From positions 1-34,295 of the IMG/VR virus record IMGVR_UViG_3300005253_000202: DNA of 34,295 nucleotides; one strand, written 5' to 3'. Below, piece by piece: positions 12,862-19,580 of this stretch. Below the pieces are notes generated by a model. It made no database searches. It saw only the letters and a list, made by a program, of their open reading frames with translations, and was not told the origin of the DNA. This DNA comes from a virus. The position numbers were made by a program, and so were the translations under genes. Numbering within the stretch: the stretch's first letter is position 1; each line of letters begins with the position of its first letter.

Positions 12862-13086
12862 GATTTTTCACAAACTTTACAAAAGATCAAAGCCGGTCAA
12901 CGTATAACTCGTGCCGGTTGGAATGGCCCAGGCCAGTATCTTAAGCTTCAAGTACCGGATGTAAATTCGAAAATGTCGCTTCCGTACATTTATATCCGTA
13001 CTGTTCAGGGTGATTTGGTACCCTGGCTCGCCTCTCAAACGGATATACTTGCTGAGGATTGGGAGGCGTTACCAGCAGGAGCTTAA
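12859..13086 (+). CDS. tad2: Tad2-like (DUF2829) Thoeris anti-defence protein
   Basis: 75 residues with the full DUF2829 pattern: N-terminal helix MDFSQTLQKIKAGQRITRAGWNG, a beta-strand LPYIYIRTVQGDLVPW, and the signature PWLASQTDILAEDWEAL. Proteins of this family (Tad2) are known to bind and sequester the cyclic ADP-ribose-type signal made by Thoeris ThsB TIR proteins, which stops activation of the ThsA effector. The length is typical. SD GGGGAAAGGTA-ATG. The gene sits among small accessory genes ahead of the packaging genes. Binding of a specific signal molecule is not shown by the sequence. Confidence 0.9.
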   Translation: MDFSQTLQKIKAGQRITRAGWNGPGQYLKLQVPDVNSKMSLPYIYIRTVQGDLVPWLASQTDILAEDWEALPAGA

Positions 13087-13087
13087 C

Positions 13088-13288
13088 ATGGAGCAAGTCC
13101 TTGAAGCATTAAAATGTCCGGAACTTCGAGAATTTTTCGAGAAAGAATTACAACAAGAAAATCTTGAAGACGAGAAGCTTGAGGCTCAACGAATTCTTGA
13201 GAATCGTCAAGCTTCAATCCCTACGAGACGTGATAACGAAAGAAATCACGTCTTAACGAACGCGATCCGGAGGTCACTAGCGAGATAA
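13088..13288 (+). CDS. Small charged protein, copy 2 of a duplicated family
   Basis: 66 residues: MEQVLEALKCPELREFFEKE, a coiled-coil-like acidic middle (LQQENLEDEKLEAQRI), and the conserved SIPTRRDNERNHVLTNAIRR end shared with the 12341-12523 product. It begins one base after the stop of the Tad2-like gene, so the two are coupled. The strongly conserved basic tail against a diverged helical part suggests the tail is the functional surface. Unknown family. Confidence 0.75.
   Translation: MEQVLEALKCPELREFFEKELQQENLEDEKLEAQRILENRQASIPTRRDNERNHVLTNAIRRSLAR
13210..13288 (+). repeat. 79-bp direct repeat, copy 2, with embedded stem-loop
   Basis: Counterpart of 12445-12523. The stem-loop is kept: AGACGTGAT (13226-13234) with ATCACGTCT (13245-13253), 9 bp and a 10-base loop of identical sequence. 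Confidence 0.85.
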
Positions 13289-13290
13289 TT

Positions 13291-13476
13291 ATGGCCGGAA
13301 ACGTTGAAATTGATGTCCCTGTTGACGGGGTATTTCCTGTCAGTGTGGATGGTAAATCTGTTGGGCACATTGCTCGATTAGATGAGAATGGTTGGTTATC
13401 ATTACCCCTAGAGGCAATCAATGCATTCACAGTTCATAAACTTCGACGAGATGCCATTAACGAGTTAACAAAATAA
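13291..13476 (+). CDS. Small beta-rich protein, paralogue of the 13600-13788 product
   Basis: 61 residues: MAGNVEIDVPVDGVFPVSVD then GHIARLDENGWLSLPLEAIN and FTVHKLRRDAINELTK. The same pattern recurs in the 13600-13788 product (IEIDIPVEGVFPVS...GHVAALRDGGWLSMPLSAVN). All-beta with a basic C-terminal helix; no known family. It follows the previous gene by two bases without a strong SD of its own. Confidence 0.72.
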   Translation: MAGNVEIDVPVDGVFPVSVDGKSVGHIARLDENGWLSLPLEAINAFTVHKLRRDAINELTK

Positions 13477-13607
13477 TGGCAGCATCATTCGAGTGCCAGG
13501 AATGTGGTCACCAAGCCATCTATAAACGGGAAGATGGTCTTGAAAAGTGTCCTGAATGTGGTGATATCCATGTTGATGTTACCTATGGGGTTGAAATCAA
13601 TGAATGA
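13476..13607 (+). CDS. Small zinc-ribbon protein
   Basis: 43 residues: MAASFECQECGHQAIYKRED, then GLEKCPECGDIHVDVTYGVE. Two knuckles, CQEC(G) and CPEC(G), spaced as in a zinc ribbon. Its ATG overlaps the TAA of the gene before (TAATG) and its end overlaps the next gene by eight bases. Likely a nucleic-acid or protein adaptor; the role is unknown. Confidence 0.72.
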   Translation: MAASFECQECGHQAIYKREDGLEKCPECGDIHVDVTYGVEINE

Positions 13608-13788
13608 CAAACAAATTGAGATTGATATTCCTGTAGAAGGGGTATTTCCTGTTTCGAAGGGTGGCACATCGATTGGACATGTTGCAGCATTAAGGGATGG
13701 AGGGTGGTTATCAATGCCTCTTAGTGCAGTAAATGGATTCACAATCCATAAATTACGACGAGATGCAATTAACGAATTAGCAAAGTAA
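13600..13788 (+). CDS. Small beta-rich protein, second copy
   Basis: 62 residues from ATG 13600: MNDKQIEIDIPVEGVFPVSK then GHVAALRDGGWLSMPLSAVN and FTIHKLRRDAINELAK. A close paralogue of the 13291-13476 product; a longer reading from 13504 would overlap the zinc-ribbon gene and is not favoured. The end motif HKLRRDAINEL is nearly identical in both copies. Function unknown. Confidence 0.75.
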   Translation: MNDKQIEIDIPVEGVFPVSKGGTSIGHVAALRDGGWLSMPLSAVNGFTIHKLRRDAINELAK

Positions 13789-13905
13789 ATGATCCCACGA
13801 TTTCATCATGGTAGTTGGTGGGCCTATTGTCCTGAATTTGATAGTGATACTGGCCCTTATTCAACTAAGGAACAAGCACAGGAATTTTGTGATTTAAATG
13901 GATAA
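13789..13905 (+). CDS. Very small hypothetical protein
   Basis: 38 residues: MIPRFHHGSWWAYCPEFDSD then TGPYSTKEQAQEFCDLNG. It starts directly after the stop of the previous gene (TAA-ATG). The WWAY...GPYSTKEQAQEF pattern resembles tiny SPOR- or DUF-like phage proteins in which a short strand is followed by a helix; no function is assigned. The tight packing supports it being real. Confidence 0.5.
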   Translation: MIPRFHHGSWWAYCPEFDSDTGPYSTKEQAQEFCDLNG

Positions 13906-13908
13906 TAA

Positions 13909-14103
13909 ATGCGTGAGGTAACCAAATACAGCCGCTCTTGGAAATTGTATATGTGGATATACAAGCAGCTTTGTTGGTGTACTGTTGAACAGGCATGTTC
14001 TGACGAACCTACGCCTTGGTGGAATAGATTGGCAAGGAAATATTTACCCGATCCATATGACTTTGGGAAAGCTGGCGCGGGTAAGGTAATAGTAAATGCG
14101 TGA
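13909..14103 (+). CDS. Small hypothetical protein
   Basis: 64 residues rich in Trp and Cys at the start (SRSWKLYMWIYKQLCWCTVE), with basic and aromatic residues later (WWNRLARKYLPDPYDFGK). No membrane segment long enough to be sure of; possibly membrane-associated. It overlaps the next gene by eight bases. Unknown family. Confidence 0.6.
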   Translation: MREVTKYSRSWKLYMWIYKQLCWCTVEQACSDEPTPWWNRLARKYLPDPYDFGKAGAGKVIVNA

Positions 14104-14293
14104 CTCTTTCTTTCGAGACCTGCCACCTTTGACGGTGACAGAAGTAATTAAGCCTCTTTCCCTGGAGGAACGCACTTTTATACTCAATCAAAGGATGATT
14201 GAAATTGGCCGGGCAAGAATTAACCCAGACAACAGAATCGTCGGAATTAAGCGAGTTCGAAAAATTAGAGCAAGAACTCGATCCGCAGCATAG
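14096..14293 (+). CDS. Hypothetical protein overlapping the terminase small subunit gene
   Basis: 65 residues: MRDSFFRDLPPLTVTEVIKP then a very basic C-terminus (IVGIKRVRKIRARTRSAA). The last 95 bases overlap the start of the small terminase gene in another frame, so the basic tail may simply reflect the constraint. It may serve to deliver ribosomes to the TTG start of the small terminase. Function unknown. Confidence 0.5.
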   Translation: MRDSFFRDLPPLTVTEVIKPLSLEERTFILNQRMIEIGRARINPDNRIVGIKRVRKIRARTRSAA

Positions 14294-14759
14294 ATTATTC
14301 TGTTATGAATACTTTGTCGACTTTGATCGTCGTCGGGCGGCTACTGCTGCCAATTTTCACCCTGACCATGGTATTCGTCTATTACGACGCCCCCAGATAA
14401 GTCACTTTATCAAGCTTCTTGGCGATGAACTGGCTAACGATTCCCTTATATCTCGCGATATGGTTCAGCATGAAATTCTCGAGGAATTTCTCCCAAGAGC
14501 AAAAGGTGATAAAGAAGTTGTTGGAGTCGATCGGGATGGTGTTGCATGGGAAGGGAAAGTTACAAATATGGCTGCGCATGCCAAAGCTATTGACCTAATG
14601 GCTAAACATAGCGGCTTCACGCTTCCAGAGACTGTGAAAGGCGGTCTTACTATCAATATCAATCATAGAGCCTTGGGCATTACCGTCGAAGGCGAATCAG
14701 TGGAGATTACGAAAAATGAACAAAGTACAGGAGAAGTTAGCGAGGAAGGCAGCGGCTAA
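14199..14759 (+). CDS. terS: Terminase small subunit
   Basis: 186 residues. It shows the Terminase_2-type DNA-binding pattern: HRLFCYEYFVDFDRRRAATA, a helix-turn-helix region through LLRRPQISHFI, then LISRDMVQHEILEEF, AHAKAIDLMAKHSGF and a charged tail. It recognises phage DNA for packaging and loads the large subunit. The frame opens at 14199, right after an in-frame TGA, and the only nearby starts are TTG codons (14199, 14205), so initiation is at TTG. It precedes the large subunit by two small genes. Confidence 0.88.
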   Translation: MKLAGQELTQTTESSELSEFEKLEQELDPQHRLFCYEYFVDFDRRRAATAANFHPDHGIRLLRRPQISHFIKLLGDELANDSLISRDMVQHEILEEFLPRAKGDKEVVGVDRDGVAWEGKVTNMAAHAKAIDLMAKHSGFTLPETVKGGLTININHRALGITVEGESVEITKNEQSTGEVSEEGSG

Positions 14760-14976
14760 GAAGGATCTTGGTCTAGAAGAACCGGAAGTGGCAACGGAAC
14801 CAGACGAGCCATTGAAAAATCAGGCGGGCGAGGAAATTGGCTCAAATGACGAAGTTCCGGAATCCACGGTAAGTGCTCAACAGGCCAAACCCACCGAGCC
14901 TCTGCCACTTACGGCGAACGAGGAAAAGGCAAAGGAAGAGGAATCAGGAAGTGAAAAACCCATGGGGGGTGAATAG
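14716..14976 (+). CDS. Acidic, probably disordered protein between terminase subunits
   Basis: 86 residues, MNKVQEKLARKAAAKKDLG followed by a highly acidic Glu/Pro-rich stretch (ANEEKAKEEESGSEKPMG). It looks intrinsically disordered. It overlaps the end of the small terminase gene by 44 bases (SD GGAG, 10 bases away) and stops with TAG. No family is recognised; a packaging helper is possible from location only. Confidence 0.6.
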   Translation: MNKVQEKLARKAAAKKDLGLEEPEVATEPDEPLKNQAGEEIGSNDEVPESTVSAQQAKPTEPLPLTANEEKAKEEESGSEKPMGGE

Positions 14977-15082
14977 GTCATATTACATCATACTTAGCCC
15001 ATTTATGTATGAATTTGATCCTGAATTTTGGGATTCTACGGGCTGTGAGATTGTAATTCAGGAAAAAGTCCTTGGCTATTGA
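14969..15082 (+). CDS. Very small hypothetical protein ahead of terminase large subunit
   Basis: 37 residues if it starts at GTG 14969 (NRSYYIILSPFMYEFDPEFW...); ATG 15014 would give about 22. The stop overlaps the TTG start of the large terminase by 11 bases, so it may be a coupling peptide. Weakly supported. Confidence 0.38.
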   Translation: MNRSYYIILSPFMYEFDPEFWDSTGCEIVIQEKVLGY

Positions 15083-16490
15083 CCTTCCAAATGAGTGGAA
15101 TGCACGTGATTACCAGGCCCCTCTCTTTCAGCACATGTTTGAGGGGGGTCTTGAACGCAAACGTGGATGTGCTGTTTGGCACAGGCGTGGCGGTAAAGAC
15201 TCGTGTTGTTTACAACTGTCCGCTGTATCATCACAAATGCGAGTTGGCACGATTTGGCATATGCTGCCAACTCTTAAACAGGGACGAAGAGTAATATGGG
15301 ATGGCATAGACAGAGAAGGTCGAAGGATGATCGATCAGGCATTTCCCAAAGAGATGCGCGATCAATCCTCCCCGATCAACAATTCGGATATGCAAATCCG
15401 CTTCCGGAATGGAAGCATCTACCAAGTTGTAGGATCAGATAACTATGATAGTCTTATCGGAGCGAATCCAATTGGAGCAATACTCTCTGAATGGGCAGTC
15501 GCTGACCCTAAAGCCTGGGATTATCTTCGCCCAATCCTTGCGGAAAACGGCGGGTGGGCACTCTTTATATACACCCCTAGAGGAAAAAATCACGGTAAGA
15601 AACTGTATGATATGGCTAAGGCTAATCCTCGGTGGTTCTGTAGTTTGCTTACTGTTGATAACACTTTCCGGCCAGATGGTACTTACGTCATTGGACCCGA
15701 CATTATTGCGGAAGAGCGGGTTGAAGGGATGTCTGAGGAAAAGATTCAGCAAGAGTATTATTGTTCATTTGAAGCAGGTATGGAAGGAGCATTCTATACC
15801 CTCGAATTAAATTTAGCGGAAAAAGAGGGCCGGATCGGGGACTTCCCACACGATCCAATGAAACAGTGCCAATCTTGGTGGGATATAGGATTTCGTGATG
15901 CCACAGCGATTATTATTACGCAGCGCGGGGACGATGGCAAGCCGATTATCATCGACTACCTCGAAGGGCGCAACAAAGCTCTTGACGAGTGGATTAGGGA
16001 TATCCGCTCCCTCCCGTATGATTTTGACGAACACAACGGACCCCACGATCTTGAAAACACCGATTGGACGACCGGAAAGACAAGAAGGGAATTCGCCCTT
16101 AGCCTTAACTTCTCGTTCGAAATTGTATCGAAACTCCCGGTTCAAGATGGGATCGACGCGACGCGAGCAATCATACGAGTAGCAAGATTTAATGATCCAA
16201 AAGTCGGGAGATTACTTGACGGTCTCTATTCATATAGACGTGAGTATGATGATCGGCTCCAGATGTTTAGAGATAAGCCCTATCATGATTGGGCGAGTCA
16301 CCCTGCTGATGCTATGCGCTATCTCAGCGTGGGATGGCACGATTACATTGGTGGGGTTAAAATCCTATCAAATCAGCACGGTGTAAAAGCAGCAGTAAGA
16401 GGGCACCAACGTCGCCAGAAGCAGAGTTATCAAGATATGTACCCTTGGATGTTCAATGATGATGGGAGTTTAAGAAATGGACGGCCTTGA
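15072..16490 (+). CDS. terL: Terminase large subunit
   Basis: 472 residues; the ATPase-nuclease motor that pumps DNA into the prohead. The adenine-binding RDYQ is near residue 12, the Walker A-like HRRGGKDS is at 37-44, Walker B with catalytic Glu is AILSEWAVADP, and the coupling motif lies in FIYTPRGKNH. The RNaseH-like nuclease begins with DIGFRDATAI, and HDWASHPADAMRYL holds the later acidic ligand. It starts at TTG 15072 behind AGGAAAAAG; an in-frame TAA at 15054 rules out a longer start. It overlaps the portal gene by 14 bases. Confidence 0.95.
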   Translation: MAIDLPNEWNARDYQAPLFQHMFEGGLERKRGCAVWHRRGGKDSCCLQLSAVSSQMRVGTIWHMLPTLKQGRRVIWDGIDREGRRMIDQAFPKEMRDQSSPINNSDMQIRFRNGSIYQVVGSDNYDSLIGANPIGAILSEWAVADPKAWDYLRPILAENGGWALFIYTPRGKNHGKKLYDMAKANPRWFCSLLTVDNTFRPDGTYVIGPDIIAEERVEGMSEEKIQQEYYCSFEAGMEGAFYTLELNLAEKEGRIGDFPHDPMKQCQSWWDIGFRDATAIIITQRGDDGKPIIIDYLEGRNKALDEWIRDIRSLPYDFDEHNGPHDLENTDWTTGKTRREFALSLNFSFEIVSKLPVQDGIDATRAIIRVARFNDPKVGRLLDGLYSYRREYDDRLQMFRDKPYHDWASHPADAMRYLSVGWHDYIGGVKILSNQHGVKAAVRGHQRRQKQSYQDMYPWMFNDDGSLRNGRP

Positions 16491-18147
16491 AATTCGCAGA
16501 CGTTATGATGCCCTCGTATCCCAGCGGAAGACTGTTGAGGATGTATGGGAGATTATCAACCAGTTGGTAGTTCCATTTCGGGGTGATTTTTTCCGTGACA
16601 TAACCTCTGAACATGCTGTCACATGGAGGGACAATCGTGAAATCTTCGATTCCACCGCCATTGATGCTGCTCATATACTTGCTTCTTCTATTCATGGATC
16701 GCTTACTAGTCCTGCTATACGTTGGTTTGAGTTAGCTTTCCGTCAACTTGAATTGAATTCAATGCGAGAGCCTCGGGCATGGCTTGAAATGGCTGCGGAG
16801 AAATGCTTCAATGCCCTACAAGATTCAAACTTTAATCTCGAGGCCAATGAGACATACCTGGACCTGGTAACTTATGGTACCTCGATGATTATCGAAGAAG
16901 TCGAAGAGAGAAACGGGGCATTTCAAAGATTAATTTTTCAATCGGTCCCGGTCGAGGAAATGTGGTTTGAGCAAGATTGGGCTGGTCAGGCTCATCGGGC
17001 TTATCGTCGATATATGTGGACCCCGGTTCAAATCATTACTAAATTTGGCCCCAATGGTGTTCCACAGGACATACTTACTAAAGCGGCAACTTCACAGGGT
17101 ATGGATGTAAAAGAAAGAGTAGTAATGTGTATCTATCCACGTGAGGACAAGAGGGATGCCGATGTTTCAAGAATATTGGCACCTTTAGAACGTCCCTATG
17201 GGATGAAATACATATTACATAAAGACGCCTATGAACTCGGGGACGAGGGTGGATATTACGAAAATCCCGCCTTTATACCCCGGTGGCGTAAAACTTCCAA
17301 GTCGATGTGGGGTCATGGCCCAGCAATGATAGCCCTGCCGGATATACTGACAGTCAATAGTCTCGTGGAGCTTATTTTGAAAGCGACAGAGAAGGTTGTC
17401 GACCCTCCGACCAAAGTAACAGAGCGGGGTCTATTGTCCGACCTCGACTTGGAACCTGCCGGTTTAACCGTCGTACGCACGATGGATTCAATGGAACCCT
17501 ACGAGTCAAAAGCCCGATTCGATGTGAGCCAACTTCAACGTGAAGAGCTTCAACGGTCAATTCGAAGCATTTTCTTTGTGGATCAACTGGAACTTAAAGA
17601 GTCTCCGGCAATGACCGCGACAGAGGTACAAACGCGCTATGAACTTATGCAGCGATTACTTGGACCCACACTTGGACGACTACAATCGGATTATTTGGAC
17701 CCGCTCGTACAAAGGACGTTTAATATACTTTACCGCGCTGGTCAGTTCGATGAACCCCCGGCAGTTGTTTTCGAAGGTACCGGTGAACTTGACATTATAT
17801 ATACGGGACCGCTCGTACGAGCGCAGAGAGCCGATATTGCTCAGGGTGTCACGCGCTGGGTTGCTTCGCTTGCCGAACTGGGTGAAATTGCACCTGATGT
17901 TTTGGACATCCCGGATTGGGATTCGATTGCTAAAGAACTCGCAAGTTTGGAAGGAGTGCCAGCCAAATTGATGCGTTCTGGTACTGAGGTTAAGAAAGTA
18001 CGGAGACAGCGACAAGAGGCCAATGCCAGAGCAGAAGAAGCTCTACAGGGAGAACAAGAAGGTAAAAGCTTGGAGGCTCAAGGTAAAGGTCAACAAGCAT
18101 TAGCGGAGGTAACACAAATTGGAGCAGCAGCCGAAGAAGCCGCCTAG
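16477..18147 (+). CDS. Portal / head-tail connector protein (podovirus type)
   Basis: 556 residues, matching the podovirus head-to-tail connector family (PF12236; T7 gp8 and BPP-1 Bbp21 type). Features: an N-terminal RRYDALVSQRKTVEDVWEII helix, FDSTAIDAAHILASSIHGSLTSP (core pattern with Ala/Ser-rich helix), SPAMTATEVQTRYELMQRLLGP in the stem region, and a Gln/Glu/Ala-rich coiled-coil tail from about residue 500. It forms the dodecameric ring through which DNA enters and leaves. It ends TAG-TAA. Confidence 0.95.
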   Translation: MDGLEIRRRYDALVSQRKTVEDVWEIINQLVVPFRGDFFRDITSEHAVTWRDNREIFDSTAIDAAHILASSIHGSLTSPAIRWFELAFRQLELNSMREPRAWLEMAAEKCFNALQDSNFNLEANETYLDLVTYGTSMIIEEVEERNGAFQRLIFQSVPVEEMWFEQDWAGQAHRAYRRYMWTPVQIITKFGPNGVPQDILTKAATSQGMDVKERVVMCIYPREDKRDADVSRILAPLERPYGMKYILHKDAYELGDEGGYYENPAFIPRWRKTSKSMWGHGPAMIALPDILTVNSLVELILKATEKVVDPPTKVTERGLLSDLDLEPAGLTVVRTMDSMEPYESKARFDVSQLQREELQRSIRSIFFVDQLELKESPAMTATEVQTRYELMQRLLGPTLGRLQSDYLDPLVQRTFNILYRAGQFDEPPAVVFEGTGELDIIYTGPLVRAQRADIAQGVTRWVASLAELGEIAPDVLDIPDWDSIAKELASLEGVPAKLMRSGTEVKKVRRQRQEANARAEEALQGEQEGKSLEAQGKGQQALAEVTQIGAAAEEAA

Positions 18148-18418
18148 TAAAAAACAAATAGCGGTTGATAAAGTAGTACATAAATCAGGATTTTTTTACC
18201 GTATATTCACTTCGCCAGATGGTAAAAAGGTCCTGGAATGGCTTGAGGAGGAGTTCGATATGGACGAAATCTTCAAAGCCGGGGAACCCAATACCACGAG
18301 TTATAATCTTGGTAAACGGGATGTTATAGTATATATTCGTCAGATGATAAGGTTGAAACAAAATGCCACCAGAGCCGAATTGGAAGGACAGTCTTCCGAA
18401 AGAGATAAGAAGTCATAA
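18119..18418 (+). CDS. Bbp19-like head-assembly protein
   Basis: 99 residues. It has the Bbp19-like pattern: FYRIFTSPDGKKVLEWLEEE followed by a glycine/asparagine segment and SYNLGKRDVIVYIRQMIRL. Proteins of this family lie between portal and scaffold in BPP-1-like phages; their exact role is unclear. It starts at TTG 18119 behind a very strong SD (GGAGGTAACACAAA) inside the end of the portal gene, and overlaps the scaffold gene by 56 bases. Confidence 0.85.
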   Translation: MEQQPKKPPSKKQIAVDKVVHKSGFFYRIFTSPDGKKVLEWLEEEFDMDEIFKAGEPNTTSYNLGKRDVIVYIRQMIRLKQNATRAELEGQSSERDKKS

Positions 18419-19181
18419 GACCCTAGCGGACGTTGCGGATGTAGGGTCCTTGGCTAAACAGTTCATTGATGCCCAAGCCGTAATGGGAACATCGATCCGT
18501 ATTCCCGGGCCAGATGCCGGGGCTGAAGCACTATCAGCATTCCATTTAAAGCTTGCTGAGAAGGTGCCTGGGCTTATTCCAACGCCAAATCCGGATAGTG
18601 AAGAGCAAATGAGTGCTCTTTTTGATCGTATGGGTAGGCCGAAAGAGGCTATCGGGTACGAACACCCGGATGGTGTGGACCCAACGCAAATGACGGACTT
18701 TGCCGTGCTTGCACATGGGTTGGGGTTAACTAAGACCCAATATAAAGGAATGCTCTCCGAGCTTGTAAAGCATACCACTACCAAGCAAGAATCCACTGAT
18801 GCGGAGTTTCAAGCCGCTTCACGTGCTCTTAAGCAGGAATGGGGTATCGTGTACGAGGATAATCTTCAGTTGGTACAATCCGTAATGAAGGGAACGGGTG
18901 CACCAAAGGAGTTTATGGAATTAGCAGCGGATAGTAAACTTCCAGCAGCTACGCTCAAGTGGCTTCATGCCATAGGAAAGCAATTGGGTACCGAGGGTAT
19001 TAACTTCCAGAAAGATGAATCAACAACTCGACTTTCTCCAACGGAAGCAAAAGCCAGATCGGATGAAATTATGGCCGATACAAAAGGACCATATTGGGAC
19101 GGTTCTCACCCACAACATAAGGAATATGTACAGCGTGTTGTTGATCTGAATAGGGCGGCAGCGGCTGGTGGCAAGCTTTGA
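18363..19181 (+). CDS. Scaffold (capsid assembly) protein
   Basis: 272 residues, acidic and helical: IPGPDAGAEALSAFHLKLAE, then KVPGLIPTPNPDSEEQMSAL, FDRMGRPKEAIGYEHPDGVD and a C-terminal helical part with HPQHKEYVQRVVDLNR. This pattern (P-x2-P-G-x-D-A...lGrP..p..Y) is typical of podovirus scaffolds that lie just before the major capsid gene. It guides prohead assembly and leaves before packaging. Position between Bbp19-like and capsid genes supports the call. Confidence 0.88.
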   Translation: MPPEPNWKDSLPKEIRSHKTLADVADVGSLAKQFIDAQAVMGTSIRIPGPDAGAEALSAFHLKLAEKVPGLIPTPNPDSEEQMSALFDRMGRPKEAIGYEHPDGVDPTQMTDFAVLAHGLGLTKTQYKGMLSELVKHTTTKQESTDAEFQAASRALKQEWGIVYEDNLQLVQSVMKGTGAPKEFMELAADSKLPAATLKWLHAIGKQLGTEGINFQKDESTTRLSPTEAKARSDEIMADTKGPYWDGSHPQHKEYVQRVVDLNRAAAAGGKL

Positions 19182-19413
19182 GTGCTGGAAATGCGGGGCT
19201 TGTTGCCGGTTAGTAGGTTTCAAAGCCCCCGAGTTAGATCGTGGTGACAAAGCGTGTATCCATCTTACGGAGGGTAACTTCTGCGAAATTTATGAGGACA
19301 GGCCGGGTTTCTGTCGCCTCAATCCGAGCCGCGATCCGAAAGATCAAGAAAAATGGTGCAAGCTCCAAGAAGCGAACTGGCAAAAATATGTAAAGACACT
19401 TGAGGGGGCTTGA
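19168..19413 (+). CDS. YkgJ-type cysteine-cluster protein
   Basis: 81 residues from GTG 19168, with the CWKCGACCRL and EGNFCEIYEDRPGFCRLNPS pattern of the YkgJ/UPF0153 family, whose eight or so cysteines hold a zinc or iron-sulphur cluster. Family members are linked to protein modification (e.g. the FliB lysine methylase region) but this is a stand-alone minimal cluster. It overlaps the scaffold gene by 14 bases and ends right at the capsid promoter. Its role in the virion module is unknown. Confidence 0.82.
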   Translation: MASFECWKCGACCRLVGFKAPELDRGDKACIHLTEGNFCEIYEDRPGFCRLNPSRDPKDQEKWCKLQEANWQKYVKTLEGA

Positions 19414-19440
19414 CAGACCCCCCGGGTCGTGTGGTATACT
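19410..19440 (+). promoter_or_regulatory. Rightward sigma70-type promoter for the major capsid gene
   Basis: TTGACA (19410-19415), 19 bases, TATACT (19435-19440) with GTGTGG before the -10 and GGGGGC-TTGACAGACCCC at the -35. The spacer has a dyad GACCC-CCC-GGGTC. It overlaps the last codon of the YkgJ-type gene. A 140-base leader with hairpins (CCAGC-ACGAAC-GCTGG; CCGG-GTTA-CCGG) precedes the capsid ATG. Confidence 0.86.
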
Positions 19441-19580
19441 CTCTCGTAGAGATCGGGTGAGGGGTAGCTTAATTCTAGGTCCCTTGCCGCCTCCGGTTGC
19501 CAGCACGAACGCTGGAAGCTGAGGGTCCGGGTTACCGGGTAGCTCCGAGCGCAATCTTTCAATTTGTGTAGGAGCCAATC

